A DNA stretch of 64,000 nucleotides from Ehretia macrophylla (taxonomy: Eukaryota; Streptophyta; Magnoliopsida; Boraginales; Ehretiaceae). The stretch covers positions 7,031,501 to 7,095,500 of the forward strand of contig CM075768.1 in assembly GCA_037974665.1 (NCBI GenBank), given 5' to 3'. The notes below the pieces were generated by a model that was not told the DNA's origin, did no database searches, and saw only the letters and a program-made list of their open reading frames with translations. This document shows, one piece after another, positions 45,753-56,303 of this stretch. A program made the translations under genes and the position numbers. Every line of letters begins with the position of its first letter. Position 1 is the stretch's first letter.

Positions 45753-45874
45753 TGCCAAAACAGATGTGACTTTCTTCCATCCATAACGCAATAACCATTG
45801 ATGAAACGCATGTGACGTTTTCTTCTAGTCTAAAAGGCCATAATGCCTGTAACATTTTTTTCTTTTTTCTTTTA

Positions 45875-46080
45875 AGTAACGATTGGTATATTAGAATGAA
45901 TTAAAAATTGAATGACATTTTTCAACTCAATTTTATTTTTTTAGGTAGCAATTGGTATATTAGAATGAATTAAAAATTGAATGACATTTTTCAACTCAAT
46001 TTTATTTTTTTAGGTAGCAATTGGTATATTAGAATGAATTAAAAATTGAATGAGATTTTTCAACTCAATTTTATTCTCAT
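45875..46080. repeat. Three tandem copies of a 69-bp unit
   Basis: ATTGGTATATTAGAATGAAT recurs at 45882, 45951 and 46020, exactly 69 bases apart. The units are almost identical (GACATTTTT versus GAGATTTTT in the third). Each unit includes AAAATTGA...TCAATTTT, a small inverted repeat. Confidence 0.85.
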
Positions 46081-46120
46081 GCTTGGTATAAGGGAGTAAA
46101 AATATGAATCTTATTTTCAA

Positions 46121-46255
46121 GGTAATCTCATTCGCCCAAAGACCCTACCAAATGCGAGTTAAAAGTAAATTATTCAATTGTTAAAGAAATATCAATTAAC
46201 TATAATTGTTATATTGCGTTTTCACACATTCATGCTCATATGTAATTTAGAATAG
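46121..46255. repeat. Direct duplication, left copy
   Basis: About 135 bases (TAATCTCATTCGCCC through ATATGTAATTTAGAATA) repeated at 47291-47427 with about ten differences. The copies are 1.17 kb apart in the same orientation. Confidence 0.75.
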
Positions 46256-46257
46256 GG

Positions 46258-46437
46258 TGAAGTGCACAGGATCCCCTTATGCTTTTGTAAAGTTATACAA
46301 TACTCCCCTATGGTTTTAAAAGTGCATAGTACCCCTCTGTGATTTTTGAAACTAAGCACAATATCCCCGTGTGGCTTTAAAAGTGTTCGGTACCCCCTTG
46401 TTTTTTCTAAAACTAAGCACAATAACCCTCTCTATCA
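46258..46437. repeat. Degenerate tandem array of about 37-bp units
   Basis: About four to five units of the type GTACCCCYTGTGRTTTTAAAA with alternating GTGCATAG and AAGCACAAT links. Such arrays are typical of the subterminal regions of some Mutator-like elements. I found no matching inverted half or target duplication, so it may be half of a broken element. Confidence 0.5.
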
Positions 46438-46439
46438 AA

Positions 46440-47290
46440 AAATATTTCTATTTCAACGAAAAATATTATTCACGCGCATCAAATGCGATTATTCAAAGTT
46501 GTTTTTTTGTTTAAATTATTAATTATTTTTAAAAAAATACCTTTATATGACACATATATTTTTTCTTTGGGGTTGGAAAAAATGGACAGCTTTGTCCAAA
46601 AAATTAATAAATTAAGTAAAAACATCTCATTTTCTTAATTTGATAAATGTTGTCAGGGCTAGTATTTGTTCAGCTTATACCCTTCCTGATGGATAAGTTA
46701 TGTTTATATAGGATATTGGATTTCTTGGAAGAAAGTTGCCTATGTTAATTGTCCAGTGTAACATTTGTGCTGCATTTATTAGGTCCACCAATTGCTCCGT
46801 AAACATATTTCATTTATTACCAACTGCCAAAATGAAACCCAGACATACTCATGCGACACATTTCCACACACTGAATGTGCGTTATATACCTTCTTACTAT
46901 ACAAATTCACTTGGTACTTCTCGTCTGGTGTTCTTTTGTGATATGTAGTCCCTGCATCCTAACGATTGTACTTAGGCCTCCATTGCATACAAATTGCTAC
47001 ATTCATTGATTGCATTATCATTAATTAAAAAAAAAAGGTTGCATTATCATTAAGGACCAAAGTTTGCTCTCAATTTGGAAGATGTCACTTCATTATTCTA
47101 CACTAACCAAATTTAGAGGCTATAATAGGTACTACTATTCAAATTTCAAAACTCAAGATCTTTAATCTGAAAGCAGAAAATCTCACTTGTGACCTTTCTC
47201 GTGCATATGGCAACAAAGGAGAATTTAATACCTGAGCTTGTTCAACATAACTCAAGGCATATCAATAATAGTTGTTCCTTTCATTTAATA
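46440..47290. other. Spacer, nothing recognised
   Basis: Between the tandem array and the right copy of the 135-bp duplication. The short frame at 46736-46948 has no recognisable features. Confidence 0.4.
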
Positions 47291-47427
47291 TTACAAGTAA
47301 TCTCATTCCCCCAACGACCCTACCAAATGCGAGTTAAAAGTAAATTACTAAATTGTTAAAGAAATATCAATTAACTATGATTGTTATATTGCGTTTTCAC
47401 ACATTCGAGCTGATATGTAATTTAGAA
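47291..47427. repeat. Direct duplication, right copy
   Basis: Partner of 46121-46255; see that entry. Confidence 0.75.
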
Positions 47428-47497
47428 TATATTAAATGTGATGTCGGAACATCTACCATAGATATCAAACTCAAGCAAATAAGTTCATCTTCAAAAT

Positions 47498-47788
47498 TAA
47501 TGAAAGAAGTTTGAAAGAAAAACTTATTAATTAGTTTTTGGGCCAACTTCCAATTAAAAACCGTAGTGATGGAGAAAGAGTTAACTAATGAGCCATATAT
47601 AGTTAGAAAGCTATACGAGTCTAATTTTTAATGTTTCAAATAGTGCATCAATTGGAGTTTCTAAAAAAAGTTGGAACCATTTTGTGAAGTATGTTTGAGT
47701 TGTCTATAGATTGATGAACTCAAAATTTCGGAGTTATTTTATGATATTTCGATTCTGATTTATTCCAACTTTGATTGAGGTTTATTTT
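47498..47788 (+). repeat. Dispersed repeat R2, copy 2
   Basis: Matches 12628-12935 on the other strand. The match stops at 47788, just after GGTTTATTTTT, exactly where the LTR of an old copia element begins. The other copy continues past this point and therefore serves as the empty site. Confidence 0.65.
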
Positions 47789-48394
47789 TGTAGGAATTAA
47801 ATATACAACATATGTATACAATATAATTCCATAAAGCATACTTACCTCATAGTGGTAGCGGAAGGATTGTAGGAAAAAGCCACATTGGTTCCACCGTTAA
47901 ATTGCTGCGAATCGGAACCCAAACCACGAGGGAGTGGATTAATTGCCACAACTTAAGAGCCCTCTTTGATATGATTTGTTACACATAGTAAACTGGCAGA
48001 GAGAGTTTGGGAGGGAGAAGGGAGCAAGAGAACAGAAAACAGTTATTCTATATTTAACGTCTAAAGAAAAAGACGTTTTTTTTTTTTTAAATTAGTTATG
48101 GGAATAACTTCCCATAACTTCTATTGACCCATACAAAATGGGTCGGGCCGGGTCAACCCATATTGGGCGACTTGACCCCAAAATCCAACATCTCCCACTC
48201 GCACAAGATGGGTAGACCCATATCCACCACTATCTCTCTCTACGACCTTGTCGGGAACCACCATCAAATTCATACGAGCAAATAAATCATGCAACTCGTG
48301 AGCACACAACAAGTGGAAGCTCAGACCATGCACCTGTTAGGGATGACATGGGAGCTATAGTCTTCAACGGAAGAAAATGTCTCGCTGTACCCTA

Positions 48395-48994
48395 TGTAAG
48401 AATATAATCAATTTCCCAGAAACGTCTTAACAACAATCAAGTAGAAAGACAACACTACTCTTTATAACAATTCAATATAACACTTACAAGATAATTGTCC
48501 CACCGTGCGCTCTCAAGATTAGAGCTTCAATGGCTTCTGGACTTACAAGAAGAATACAAGATAAAGACTAACTTAGGATTGTGTTTGGAGTTGTGTTGTG
48601 GATGAATATGATGAACTAATGCATGCCTATTTATAGAATTCAGCTAGCCCGCCATAGGAGACTTTCCTATCAAACATTTCAATCTTGGTTGGCTTTACCA
48701 ACCATGTTCAAAGTATTAACCACCCATATTTATCACATAGGTGGCTACAATTGACCACATGGGTAGCTAGTATCCAAGTCAACTTCTAAGAAGTTTCCTT
48801 TGGTCAAATTGGCTAACTTTAGCATTGCATCATCCCGACATCATCTTAGGTAATTCCAAATTCCCAAACTTCTTTCTTGTAGCTATCGCGATCTCTTTTG
48901 CCCTCATCGACGTTTAAGTCAAAATCATTAATTTATGCTACCATATAATTAACGATACTTATTGTGAAGAGGTGGATATTGACATATATCAACA
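48395..48994 (-). repeat. 3' LTR of the young copia element
   Basis: TGTAAGAATATAATC to GACATATATCAACA, 600 bp, paired with 53131-53732. Confidence 0.93.
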
Positions 48995-49022
48995 CCTCCC
49001 CTCAATGTTCACCTCATGTTGA

Positions 49023-49739
49023 CTAAGCTATTGGGCCAACACCCAATGTTTGAAGATGCTTGCTCAATTGGACGCTCCCTAACGCTTTAGTGAAGATATC
49101 TGCACAATTATCTTCTGTAGGGCAGTACTCCATGTAGATTTCACCTTCCTCGATCAGTTCCCTCATATAGTGATACTGAATCTCTATGTGTTTTGTTCTA
49201 GCATGAAATACCGGATTCTTTGACATGGCTATACAACTCTGACTGTCACATTTCAACATTGTTGCTTCCTCTATTGGAATGCCAATATCAGTCATGATGC
49301 GTCGTAGCCAAACAGCTTCACAGGATGCTACACAAGCAGCCTTGTATTCTGCCTCCGTTGATGAAAGTGCAACGGTGGGTTGCTTCTTACTAGCCCATGA
49401 GATGACTCCACCACCAAATGTGAATACGTAACCTGTAACAGATTTTCTTGAGTCAATATCACCAGCCCAGTCTGAGTCACAGTACCCAGATAAAGTATCT
49501 CCAGACTTGTATGATATCCCATACTCCAACGTGCCTTTGAGATATTTGAGGATCCGCATCCCTGCTTGCCAGTGACTTTGTCTCGGTTTATTTGAAAACT
49601 GACTGAGAACTCGTACATCATAACTAATATCAAGTCTTGTGTTACAAAAGAAGATTAAACTTCCCACCAGCCTTCTATAGAGCTTGTTATCAACTTGTTT
49701 TGAAGGATCGTGAATTGATAACTTTGTATTCACTTCCAT
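49023..49739 (-). CDS. Copia RNase H region
   Basis: Starts within the RT-RNase H connection (YRRLVGSLIFFCNTRLDISY) and holds the copia RNase H blocks SGYCDSDWAGD, RKSVTGYVFTFGG, VALSSTEAEYKA and the end ADIFTKAL. It would degrade the RNA strand during reverse transcription. It ends just before the polypurine tract, as expected for the end of pol. Confidence 0.9.
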   Translation of the reverse strand: MEVNTKLSIHDPSKQVDNKLYRRLVGSLIFFCNTRLDISYDVRVLSQFSNKPRQSHWQAGMRILKYLKGTLEYGISYKSGDTLSGYCDSDWAGDIDSRKSVTGYVFTFGGGVISWASKKQPTVALSSTEAEYKAACVASCEAVWLRRIMTDIGIPIEEATMLKCDSQSCIAMSKNPVFHARTKHIEIQYHYMRELIEEGEIYMEYCPTEDNCADIFTKALGSVQLSKHLQTLGVGPIA

Positions 49740-49757
49740 CGGGGTGACAACTGATTT

Positions 49758-50582
49758 TCACTTGGACATACCAAATGCAGTGAGAAGCTCACGAACATAT
49801 CGTTGCTGCAAGATGAAGATAGTATGAGGTTTTTGCCATACCTCGATTCCCAAGCAATAATGAAGAAGACCAAGATTTGTCATTTCAAATTCTTGGCTCA
49901 ACCATTCTTGCGTCTTCTGAATATTATCTTCATGGTCACCAACGATTACAAGATCATCCACATATAGGACTACAATTACCTTATTTCCTTGTTCACTTAG
50001 AACATACAAGTTGGCTTCTGATTTGCTTCTACAAAAACCATGCTGCAAGAAGAAAGAGTCTATACGTTTGTACCAAGCTCGTAGTGCTTGCTTTAACCCA
50101 TATAAAGCCTTTTTCAATTTACATACTTTTTCTTCTTCACCTAGTATTTGGAAGCTAGGGGGTTGTACAACGTAGACTTCTTCTTCAAGTTGCCCATTAC
50201 GAAAATCTGACTTGACATCCATTTGATGTACAATCCATCCATAATGCGCGGTAGCTGCAACAACTAGCCTGATTGTTGACATTTTTGCTGTTGGAGCAAA
50301 GGTTTCATATACATCAAAACCTTCGACTTGCGAAAATCCTTGTGCTACAAGGCGTGCCTTGTATTTTTCAAGACTTCCATCTGCCTTATACTTCACTTTC
50401 CAGATCCATTTGGTGCCAATAATTTTTCTGTTCGGTGGCTTTTTAACGATCTCCCAAGTATCATTTTTTATGATACTATCATACTCGGCTTGCATAGCTG
50501 CTTTCCAATTTGGATCTGACATGGCTTCCTCCACAGTTACTGGTTCTTTTACCGTCTTGATGATTTGAGTCATCAAAGCCAT
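49758..50582 (-). CDS. Copia reverse transcriptase
   Basis: 274 residues on minus. The start of the RT domain is DPNWKAAMQAEYDSIIKNDT, followed by GTKWIWKVKYKADG, YKARLVAQGFSQ, then the core motifs LKKALYGLKQ and VVLYVDDLVIVG with the catalytic YVDD, and the block HYCLGIEV. It copies element RNA into DNA in cytoplasmic particles. It is part of the pol polyprotein rather than a separate gene. Confidence 0.92.
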   Translation of the reverse strand: MALMTQIIKTVKEPVTVEEAMSDPNWKAAMQAEYDSIIKNDTWEIVKKPPNRKIIGTKWIWKVKYKADGSLEKYKARLVAQGFSQVEGFDVYETFAPTAKMSTIRLVVAATAHYGWIVHQMDVKSDFRNGQLEEEVYVVQPPSFQILGEEEKVCKLKKALYGLKQALRAWYKRIDSFFLQHGFCRSKSEANLYVLSEQGNKVIVVLYVDDLVIVGDHEDNIQKTQEWLSQEFEMTNLGLLHYCLGIEVWQKPHTIFILQQRYVRELLTAFGMSK

Positions 50583-50722
50583 GTTTACTAACTGTTGTCC
50601 TGATCGATTTTGCTCATCTATTCTCTTTGACCTTCTTAGCCCATCAGGACGTGGACTATCATCAATAACTCCTGGATTTCTTCCATCAAAGAGCTGTTGG
50701 AACCACTTTGGTTGTGGCTTCC

Positions 50723-51511
50723 TTATGGGTACAACAGGTTGGTCTTCAGTCTCTTCATCATTAGAGACTTCTCATTGTTCAACGGTCGTTGTTCAAGCAC
50801 TTGGTGGATTACTTCATCGGTTGATGACGAAATGGCAGGACCGCTATCCTCCATTGAGTGTGGTCTTTCATTAAACACCACATCTCGGCTTATGATCACC
50901 TTCTTGGCCTCTACATCATAAAGTGTGTATGCTTTAGACTCTTCACTATATCCCAAGAAAATGTCTTTCTTGCTCTTGTCATCCAATTTCTTTCTATTTT
51001 CATTTGGGACGTGTACAAAACACTCACATCCAAATTTTCTTAAATGAGACACAGAAGGTTTCGTACCATAATAAGCCTCATTAGGAGTCTTATCGTTGAG
51101 TGCCCTGGTTGAGCACAAATTAAGGATGTATACTGTTGTGTTGACTCCTTCAGCCCAGACTGTGTCAGGTAGGCCAGCACCTTTCAACATGCATCGAGCC
51201 ATTTCTACAATTGTTCGATTTTTTCGTTCCACAACTCCATTTTGTTGTGGTGTGTATGGAGCAGTCAATTGGCGCTTAATCCCAAGCTTGTTGCAATAAT
51301 TGGTGAACTCTGTAGAACAGAATTCCCTCCCATGATCAGTACGAAGTTTCTTCAACTGAGCTGTGTTCTCATTTGTCATAAGTTTGTGCCACACTTTAAA
51401 CTTTTCAAGAGCATTAGCCTTGTCCCGAATGAAGTACACCCATATCTTCCTACTATAATTGTCGATTAACAGCATAAAGTAGGAAGATCCTCCCAACGCC
51501 GCGGTAGTCAT
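50723..51511 (-). CDS. Copia integrase core
   Basis: 262 residues on minus. The integrase core has LLIDNYSRKIWVYF (first catalytic D), LRTDHGREFCS (second D) and TPQQNGVVERKNRT (catalytic E), followed by the copia C-terminal block KFGCECFVHVP and KDIFLGYS. It would insert the DNA copy into the chromosome. It is continuous in function with the protease/GAG-pre-integrase part at 51584-52189. Confidence 0.92.
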   Translation of the reverse strand: MTTAALGGSSYFMLLIDNYSRKIWVYFIRDKANALEKFKVWHKLMTNENTAQLKKLRTDHGREFCSTEFTNYCNKLGIKRQLTAPYTPQQNGVVERKNRTIVEMARCMLKGAGLPDTVWAEGVNTTVYILNLCSTRALNDKTPNEAYYGTKPSVSHLRKFGCECFVHVPNENRKKLDDKSKKDIFLGYSEESKAYTLYDVEAKKVIISRDVVFNERPHSMEDSGPAISSSTDEVIHQVLEQRPLNNEKSLMMKRLKTNLLYP

Positions 51512-51583
51512 TTTTCTGCAGAGGTCAGTATGTACCGACTCTAGAGGAACCTTTGATCGGTTATGACTCTCTTTAGGAAATGA

Positions 51584-52189
51584 CTATCTATGTTGCTTGC
51601 CCAGCATACAAGCTTCACATGGTCCTTCAACTTCTTCAATTGAAGGCAAGTCAGCCACCATCTTCTTCTTTTGCATTTCCTTTAACACAGGATAGGAAAT
51701 GTGCCCGAACCTTTCATGCCAAAGTTGACTTGTTTTGGCATCCACGACGGCAGAAAGAGAGCTGATTTCGTAAAGGTTATTTTTGCGAATACCTTTACTT
51801 ACGATATTTTGATCCTTGTCAAGAATCAAAGCTTCCGTCTTCTTGAACCGTACTTCTAGATCATTATCTGTAATAGCAGCTACAGATAGAAAATTTCTTG
51901 TGATCTGGGGTTCAAAGAGTACGTTGGACAACTTCTTGTTTTCTCCATCTTTAGACACAAGCGAGATTGTTCCAATGCCCTCAACGGGACACCTAACATT
52001 ATTCCCGACGACAACACTCATTGGTTCTTGTAGAGGTTTTATGGAGTCATATAACCCCTTCTTGCTAGTCATGTGTCGGGAAGCTCCACTATCTAACACC
52101 CATGCACTTGTTTGATGTACATGTGCGCTAGTACACGTTTCCTCCGATACATCTGTTACAGTAAACAGATGCACTTCCGTTTCAGCCAT
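51584..52189 (-). CDS. Copia protease and integrase zinc-finger region
   Basis: Carries the retropepsin active site in WVLDSGASRHMT and, toward its end, the integrase HHCC zinc-binding region (LWHERFGHISYPVLKEM; CEACMLGK). Protease would cut the polyprotein. It precedes the integrase core in the normal copia order. Confidence 0.9.
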   Translation of the reverse strand: MAETEVHLFTVTDVSEETCTSAHVHQTSAWVLDSGASRHMTSKKGLYDSIKPLQEPMSVVVGNNVRCPVEGIGTISLVSKDGENKKLSNVLFEPQITRNFLSVAAITDNDLEVRFKKTEALILDKDQNIVSKGIRKNNLYEISSLSAVVDAKTSQLWHERFGHISYPVLKEMQKKKMVADLPSIEEVEGPCEACMLGKQHR

Positions 52190-52408
52190 ATTGGCAGATT
52201 CTTTATTTCTCCAATTTGGCTTTAAAGTTCCGTTCTTCTCGTCATGGATTCGTTTCCTGCAATCTTTGACAGCATGGCCTTTCTTATTGCAGTAGTAGTA
52301 TGATCTAGAGAACGTCTTCTTCTTTCCTTTCTTATTTTCTTATTGGTTACTCCTCACCTTGGCTGTAAAGGCAGAGTCAAGTTGATTTTCTCTGTTCCTC
52401 AGCCTCAT

Positions 52409-53071
52409 CTACTCCTCCATCAACATGGCAGTGAATTCTTCAAACGTCAAAGGAGGAATGCGAACTTGTATATTGAGTGCTATGACAAGGCCGTCAAATT
52501 TTGGAGGCAACACTCTAATGCACCTTCGAGCTAGTTCCTCAATTGATTTGGCAATACTAACTGTAGCCATTTGATCACGTAGGTTTTTCATCCTACTGAT
52601 AAATGACTCAGCTGCTTCATCTTCACTTAATCTCTTAGCAGCTAACTGATTCTCCAAGTTCTGAATGCGAGTCTGGTTCCTTGTTTCATACTGATTTTTC
52701 AGTATGGTCCAAGTTTCAGATGCCTTGGTTGTGTGTTGAATAAGAGTAACAACAGAATCCTGAACACTTGTGACAATTGCACAAAGTGCATCAGCATTTC
52801 ATCTCCTCCATTCTTTGACAAGCTGAGGATCTGGAGGTGTGACCTTTTTTGTGTCATCTTCAGCACGGACTGCAACTGGTTCTGCATCTGTGCCTAACAC
52901 TGTATCAAGGAGTTCGTAGGAGTCCAGAATTGTAGTGATTTTGAACTTCCACAAAAGATAGTTCGTGCCATCGAGCTTTCCTTCTGTGAAGGTAGGGGGA
53001 TGGATACGAATTGTCGGTACTAAACTGGAACTAGAACTGGTAGAAGAAGAACTAGCACCTTGAGTAGTCAT
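52409..53071 (-). CDS. Copia gag
   Basis: Begins MTTQGASSSSTSSSSSLVP with a serine-rich leader, then a plant copia gag domain (FTEGKLDGTNYLLWKFKI). The later part has RMKNLRDQMATVSIAKS. A zinc-knuckle-like stretch (NKKGHAVKDC) lies downstream near 52260-52300. Gag would form the particle. The reading frame is not continuous over the whole region. Confidence 0.88.
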
Positions 53072-53117
53072 AGTTGTTGAGCTTTACTAGACAAGATTAT
53101 TATTAAGAGCCCCTTAA

Positions 53118-53130
53118 GCTCTTGATACCA
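53118..53130 (-). promoter_or_regulatory. Primer-binding site of the young copia element
   Basis: On minus TGGTATCAAGAGC directly follows the LTR end (ATTCTTACA). It is one to two bases from the plant initiator Met tRNA site. Confidence 0.85.
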
Positions 53131-53732
53131 TGTAAGAATATAACCAATTTCCCATAAACGTCTTAACAACAATCAAGTAGAAAGACAACACTACTCGTTA
53201 TAACAATTCAATATAACACTTACAAGATAATTGTCCCACCGTGCGCTCTCAAGATTAGAGCTTCAATGGCTTCTGGACTTACAAGAAGAATACAAGAAAG
53301 AAAGACTAACTTAGGATTGTGTTTGAAGTTGTGTTGTGGATGAATATGATGAACTAATGCATGCCTATTTATAGAATTCACCTAGCCCACCATAGGAGAC
53401 TTTCCTATCAAACATTTCAATCTTGGTTGGCTTTACCAACCATGTTCAAAGTATTAACCACTCATATTTATCACATGGGTGGCTACAATTGACCACATGG
53501 GTGGCTAGCATCCAAGTCAACTTCTAGGAAGTTTCCTTTGGTCAAATTTGCTAACTTTAGCATTGCATCATCCCGACGTCATCTTAGGTAATTCCAAATT
53601 CCCGAACTTCTTTCTTGTAGCCATCGCGATCTCTTTTGACCTCATCGACGTTTAAGTCGGAATCATTAATTTATGCTACCATATAATTAATGATACTTAT
53701 TGTGAAGAGGTGGATATTGACATATATCAACA
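53131..53732 (-). repeat. 5' LTR of the young copia element
   Basis: TGTAAGAATATAACC to GACATATATCAACA, 602 bp, paired with 48395-48994. It should contain the promoter. Confidence 0.93.
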
Positions 53733-56303
53733 CCCTAGACCAGTTTAAGTTCACATCAGTCAACACACATCTTATCCCTCGTAGGCTATGTTCGACCTTT
53801 AAATCTCAAACATGTATTCATAGTTATATTCAATCACAAAGATTGTATAACTGGTCGACCAATAAACACATGTAACGCTAGATGTGAACAGTCTTCCCTT
53901 CGCTCAATATCCTTCTAAATCAAGTTAACCGATTTTCCGGAAATATCCCATATGATTGAATCTAACGTGATCTTTAGGCAACATACCAAAGTAACTAACA
54001 TTGAACTTGACCTATTAGAATATGAGCGTAGGTCACTAAGGATATCCCAAGAAAGTATCTATTATTTCAAGGACTCACACAGTGGTGAAGTAGGGATCCA
54101 TTCACCCACTTCATTATACGGTCATAAAGCACACATGGTATGAAACATGTGTTATAGTGTGACTTCCCTTAAAAAAAGGCGTATGTCTTTACCTAAATCA
54201 AACACCGTACTGATCTTGGTCTAGTTGTCACTCAGAAACTAACCTGAATCCTCGAACTTAATACACCTAGTAATCGAGGTTTCACGTTTGGCTATAAACA
54301 AGTTATATGAACCGTGAGAATCCATATCGACCTCATGTTAATCTTTAATTATAACATATACAAATAAGAGGTCTCATCTTAATATTGTTACAAAAACCAA
54401 TTCTAAACCAATACTTAAGGCGACGTATCTTATATGAGTATAGTATTTCGCGACGAGTACTAACCAACTCATATTGTCTCATCTCTGCACGCTCTCACTG
54501 CACTAGAGGCGATTGCTCGTGTGAGAGAGCCAATCTCATCAACCTATCGACATACTTTTCGATGCCAATATGTGCTAGTATAGTCATACTCAATTTCTTC
54601 AAAGCTTATCACAAAGATAAGACACTAAGCAAACATATGAAGAAACTTTGTTCACTAAGAGTTGACATCAAGTACTCAACACTATGAGTACATTAGTAAT
54701 TGTACATACTTTACTAAACATCAATATCAAATCCTACGCAACCCTAGAGATTCTACTGCAACAAATGCATATCTTTGGAGATAGGCTTATGAATGAGGTC
54801 ACTGTCATCTCATGCGTAGGTCATTGATCTACAGTCACTTCTTTTTATGACACAAAGTCATACTTAACATCTATGTACTAGATATTGTCATGAAATCTAG
54901 GATCCTTAGTATAGCGATGGTTAATTAGTGGACATAATAGATCGTCATTGCTCGTATAGCAACTGACTTATCTCAAGTCCATCATAATCTCTCGAGCCAT
55001 ACTGCCTCTTGCATAGTTTCTGAGCATACCAAACAGCTCAATTTCACAATTCTACAATACTATGCATTGTTTTTTCTTGCTACTCTACGAATTAGTGCCA
55101 ATAATTAGCAAGAAAGTATGTATAAAGAGGTATCTTATCGTTCATTTGGGTCACCACCCAAGTTAGCGTATGTGGATATCTTCCCAGAAAGATCAGCACT
55201 TCAATGACATAGGCAAAACTAAATTGCCCTTTAATACCTCACGATCTCTTTGACAATGATGCAATGAACTTATCCAAGCTTTGATTGATAACACTTTACC
55301 AATCTCATGACAAGATCAAATATCTAGCCACGTGTACACCACAATATATACTAGGCCTCTATGGTGCTTGAATAGGAAACATTTTTATCTCATCAATCTA
55401 TTCTGGAATTTAGGGATATAATCCCTTAGCTTAGGCTTTCACCTCTAACTACAAGAGTATATAAAAGTTTGTAGACTTATACGTAGAGTCATTCAAGAAC
55501 ATTCTTGATTCATGACTCTTGTTACACATCAAGAATCTTTAGATCGATCCATCTGGATCTTGACTCTAAACATATAAACTACTCTACTATTATCCTTCAT
55601 CCACAAAGTTGAGGACAACTACTTACTAATAGTGATTATATATTCTTTGTCATTTCTGACCAACAATATGTCATCCATCTAGAGAGATAGAATCACATAT
55701 CTACTCCTCCATCAAGTGACATGTACAAAATATCTTCTTGAACCATTTGAAGATCATACAAAATGAATTCTTTATGCATTTCTCTACAAAGAAATGTCAT
55801 CTTATCATCTACCTGATGTAAGTTAAGGTTCAACTAAATGACATGGCCAGAAATCGATGAATAGATGTAATCCTAACAACGAAAGAAGGTTTGCTCATAA
55901 GCTTTACCCTCTAATTGGGTTACAACTTTTAGCCCCTACTGAGGTTAATATCTCATTTTGAATACAACTGTTTTTCCATTGCTTTCATTCAACTTCTTAC
56001 CATCATCTTAACTAGTAATCTTATGAAAAACTTATTTTCACAATCGCCCGACAATGAAACAAATTCACATTGATAACAAAACAAGTTCTAGTTGACCATA
56101 CCGGTATTACTGTTGCAAGTGAACATGATCCACAAATCGGTTAAAGAAGCAAACTCACGTTGATCGCGAAATAAACTCGTATATGAAACAAATTATACTG
56201 CTAGATGAAACAAATTCATATTGATCAACTGATGTTTACTTCTCACTTGGATCAGTGAATGGAAACAAGTTCTCCAGTCCTACGAAAAGATTGTGAGAAA
56301 TAG

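Larger units (their letters stand above)
48395..53732 (-). mobile_element. Young Ty1-copia element, nearly whole
   Basis: It is 5,338 bp with LTRs at 48395-48994 and 53131-53732 and a perfect duplication cccta (48390-48394 and 53733-53737). The primer-binding site (minus TGGTATCAAGAGC at 53118-53130) matches initiator Met tRNA. The polypurine tract is minus GAGGGGAGG beside 48995. Gag, protease, integrase, RT and RNase H follow in copia order on minus. The integrase-RT wording suggests the Tork/Tnt1-like group. It looks close to whole, with about five breaks in the coding frame. The two LTRs differ at about 20 positions in 600 by eye (about 3%), which implies an age near one to two million years at usual plant rates. 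Confidence 0.93.
47789..56303 (-). mobile_element. Old Ty1-copia relic, host of a younger copia element
   Basis: A 402-bp LTR (47789-48190, TGTAGGAATT...AATCCAACA) is followed by a minus-strand polypurine tract (GAGTGGGAGA). The interior continues at 48192-48394 and, beyond the young element, at 53738-56303. Minus-strand remnants of the copia RT catalytic region (near 55640-55690) and of RNase H (about 55200 down to 54720) can be recognised, but the frame is broken very many times. The remainder (right LTR, gag, integrase) would lie beyond the gypsy insertion at 56304, outside the window. It is the oldest element of this nest. Confidence 0.72.

Noticed and set aside
45492-45855. Hydrophobic frames on the minus strand
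   Set aside because: They run through two direct repeats and A-runs of different length; the hydrophobicity is a by-product of poly-T on that strand.
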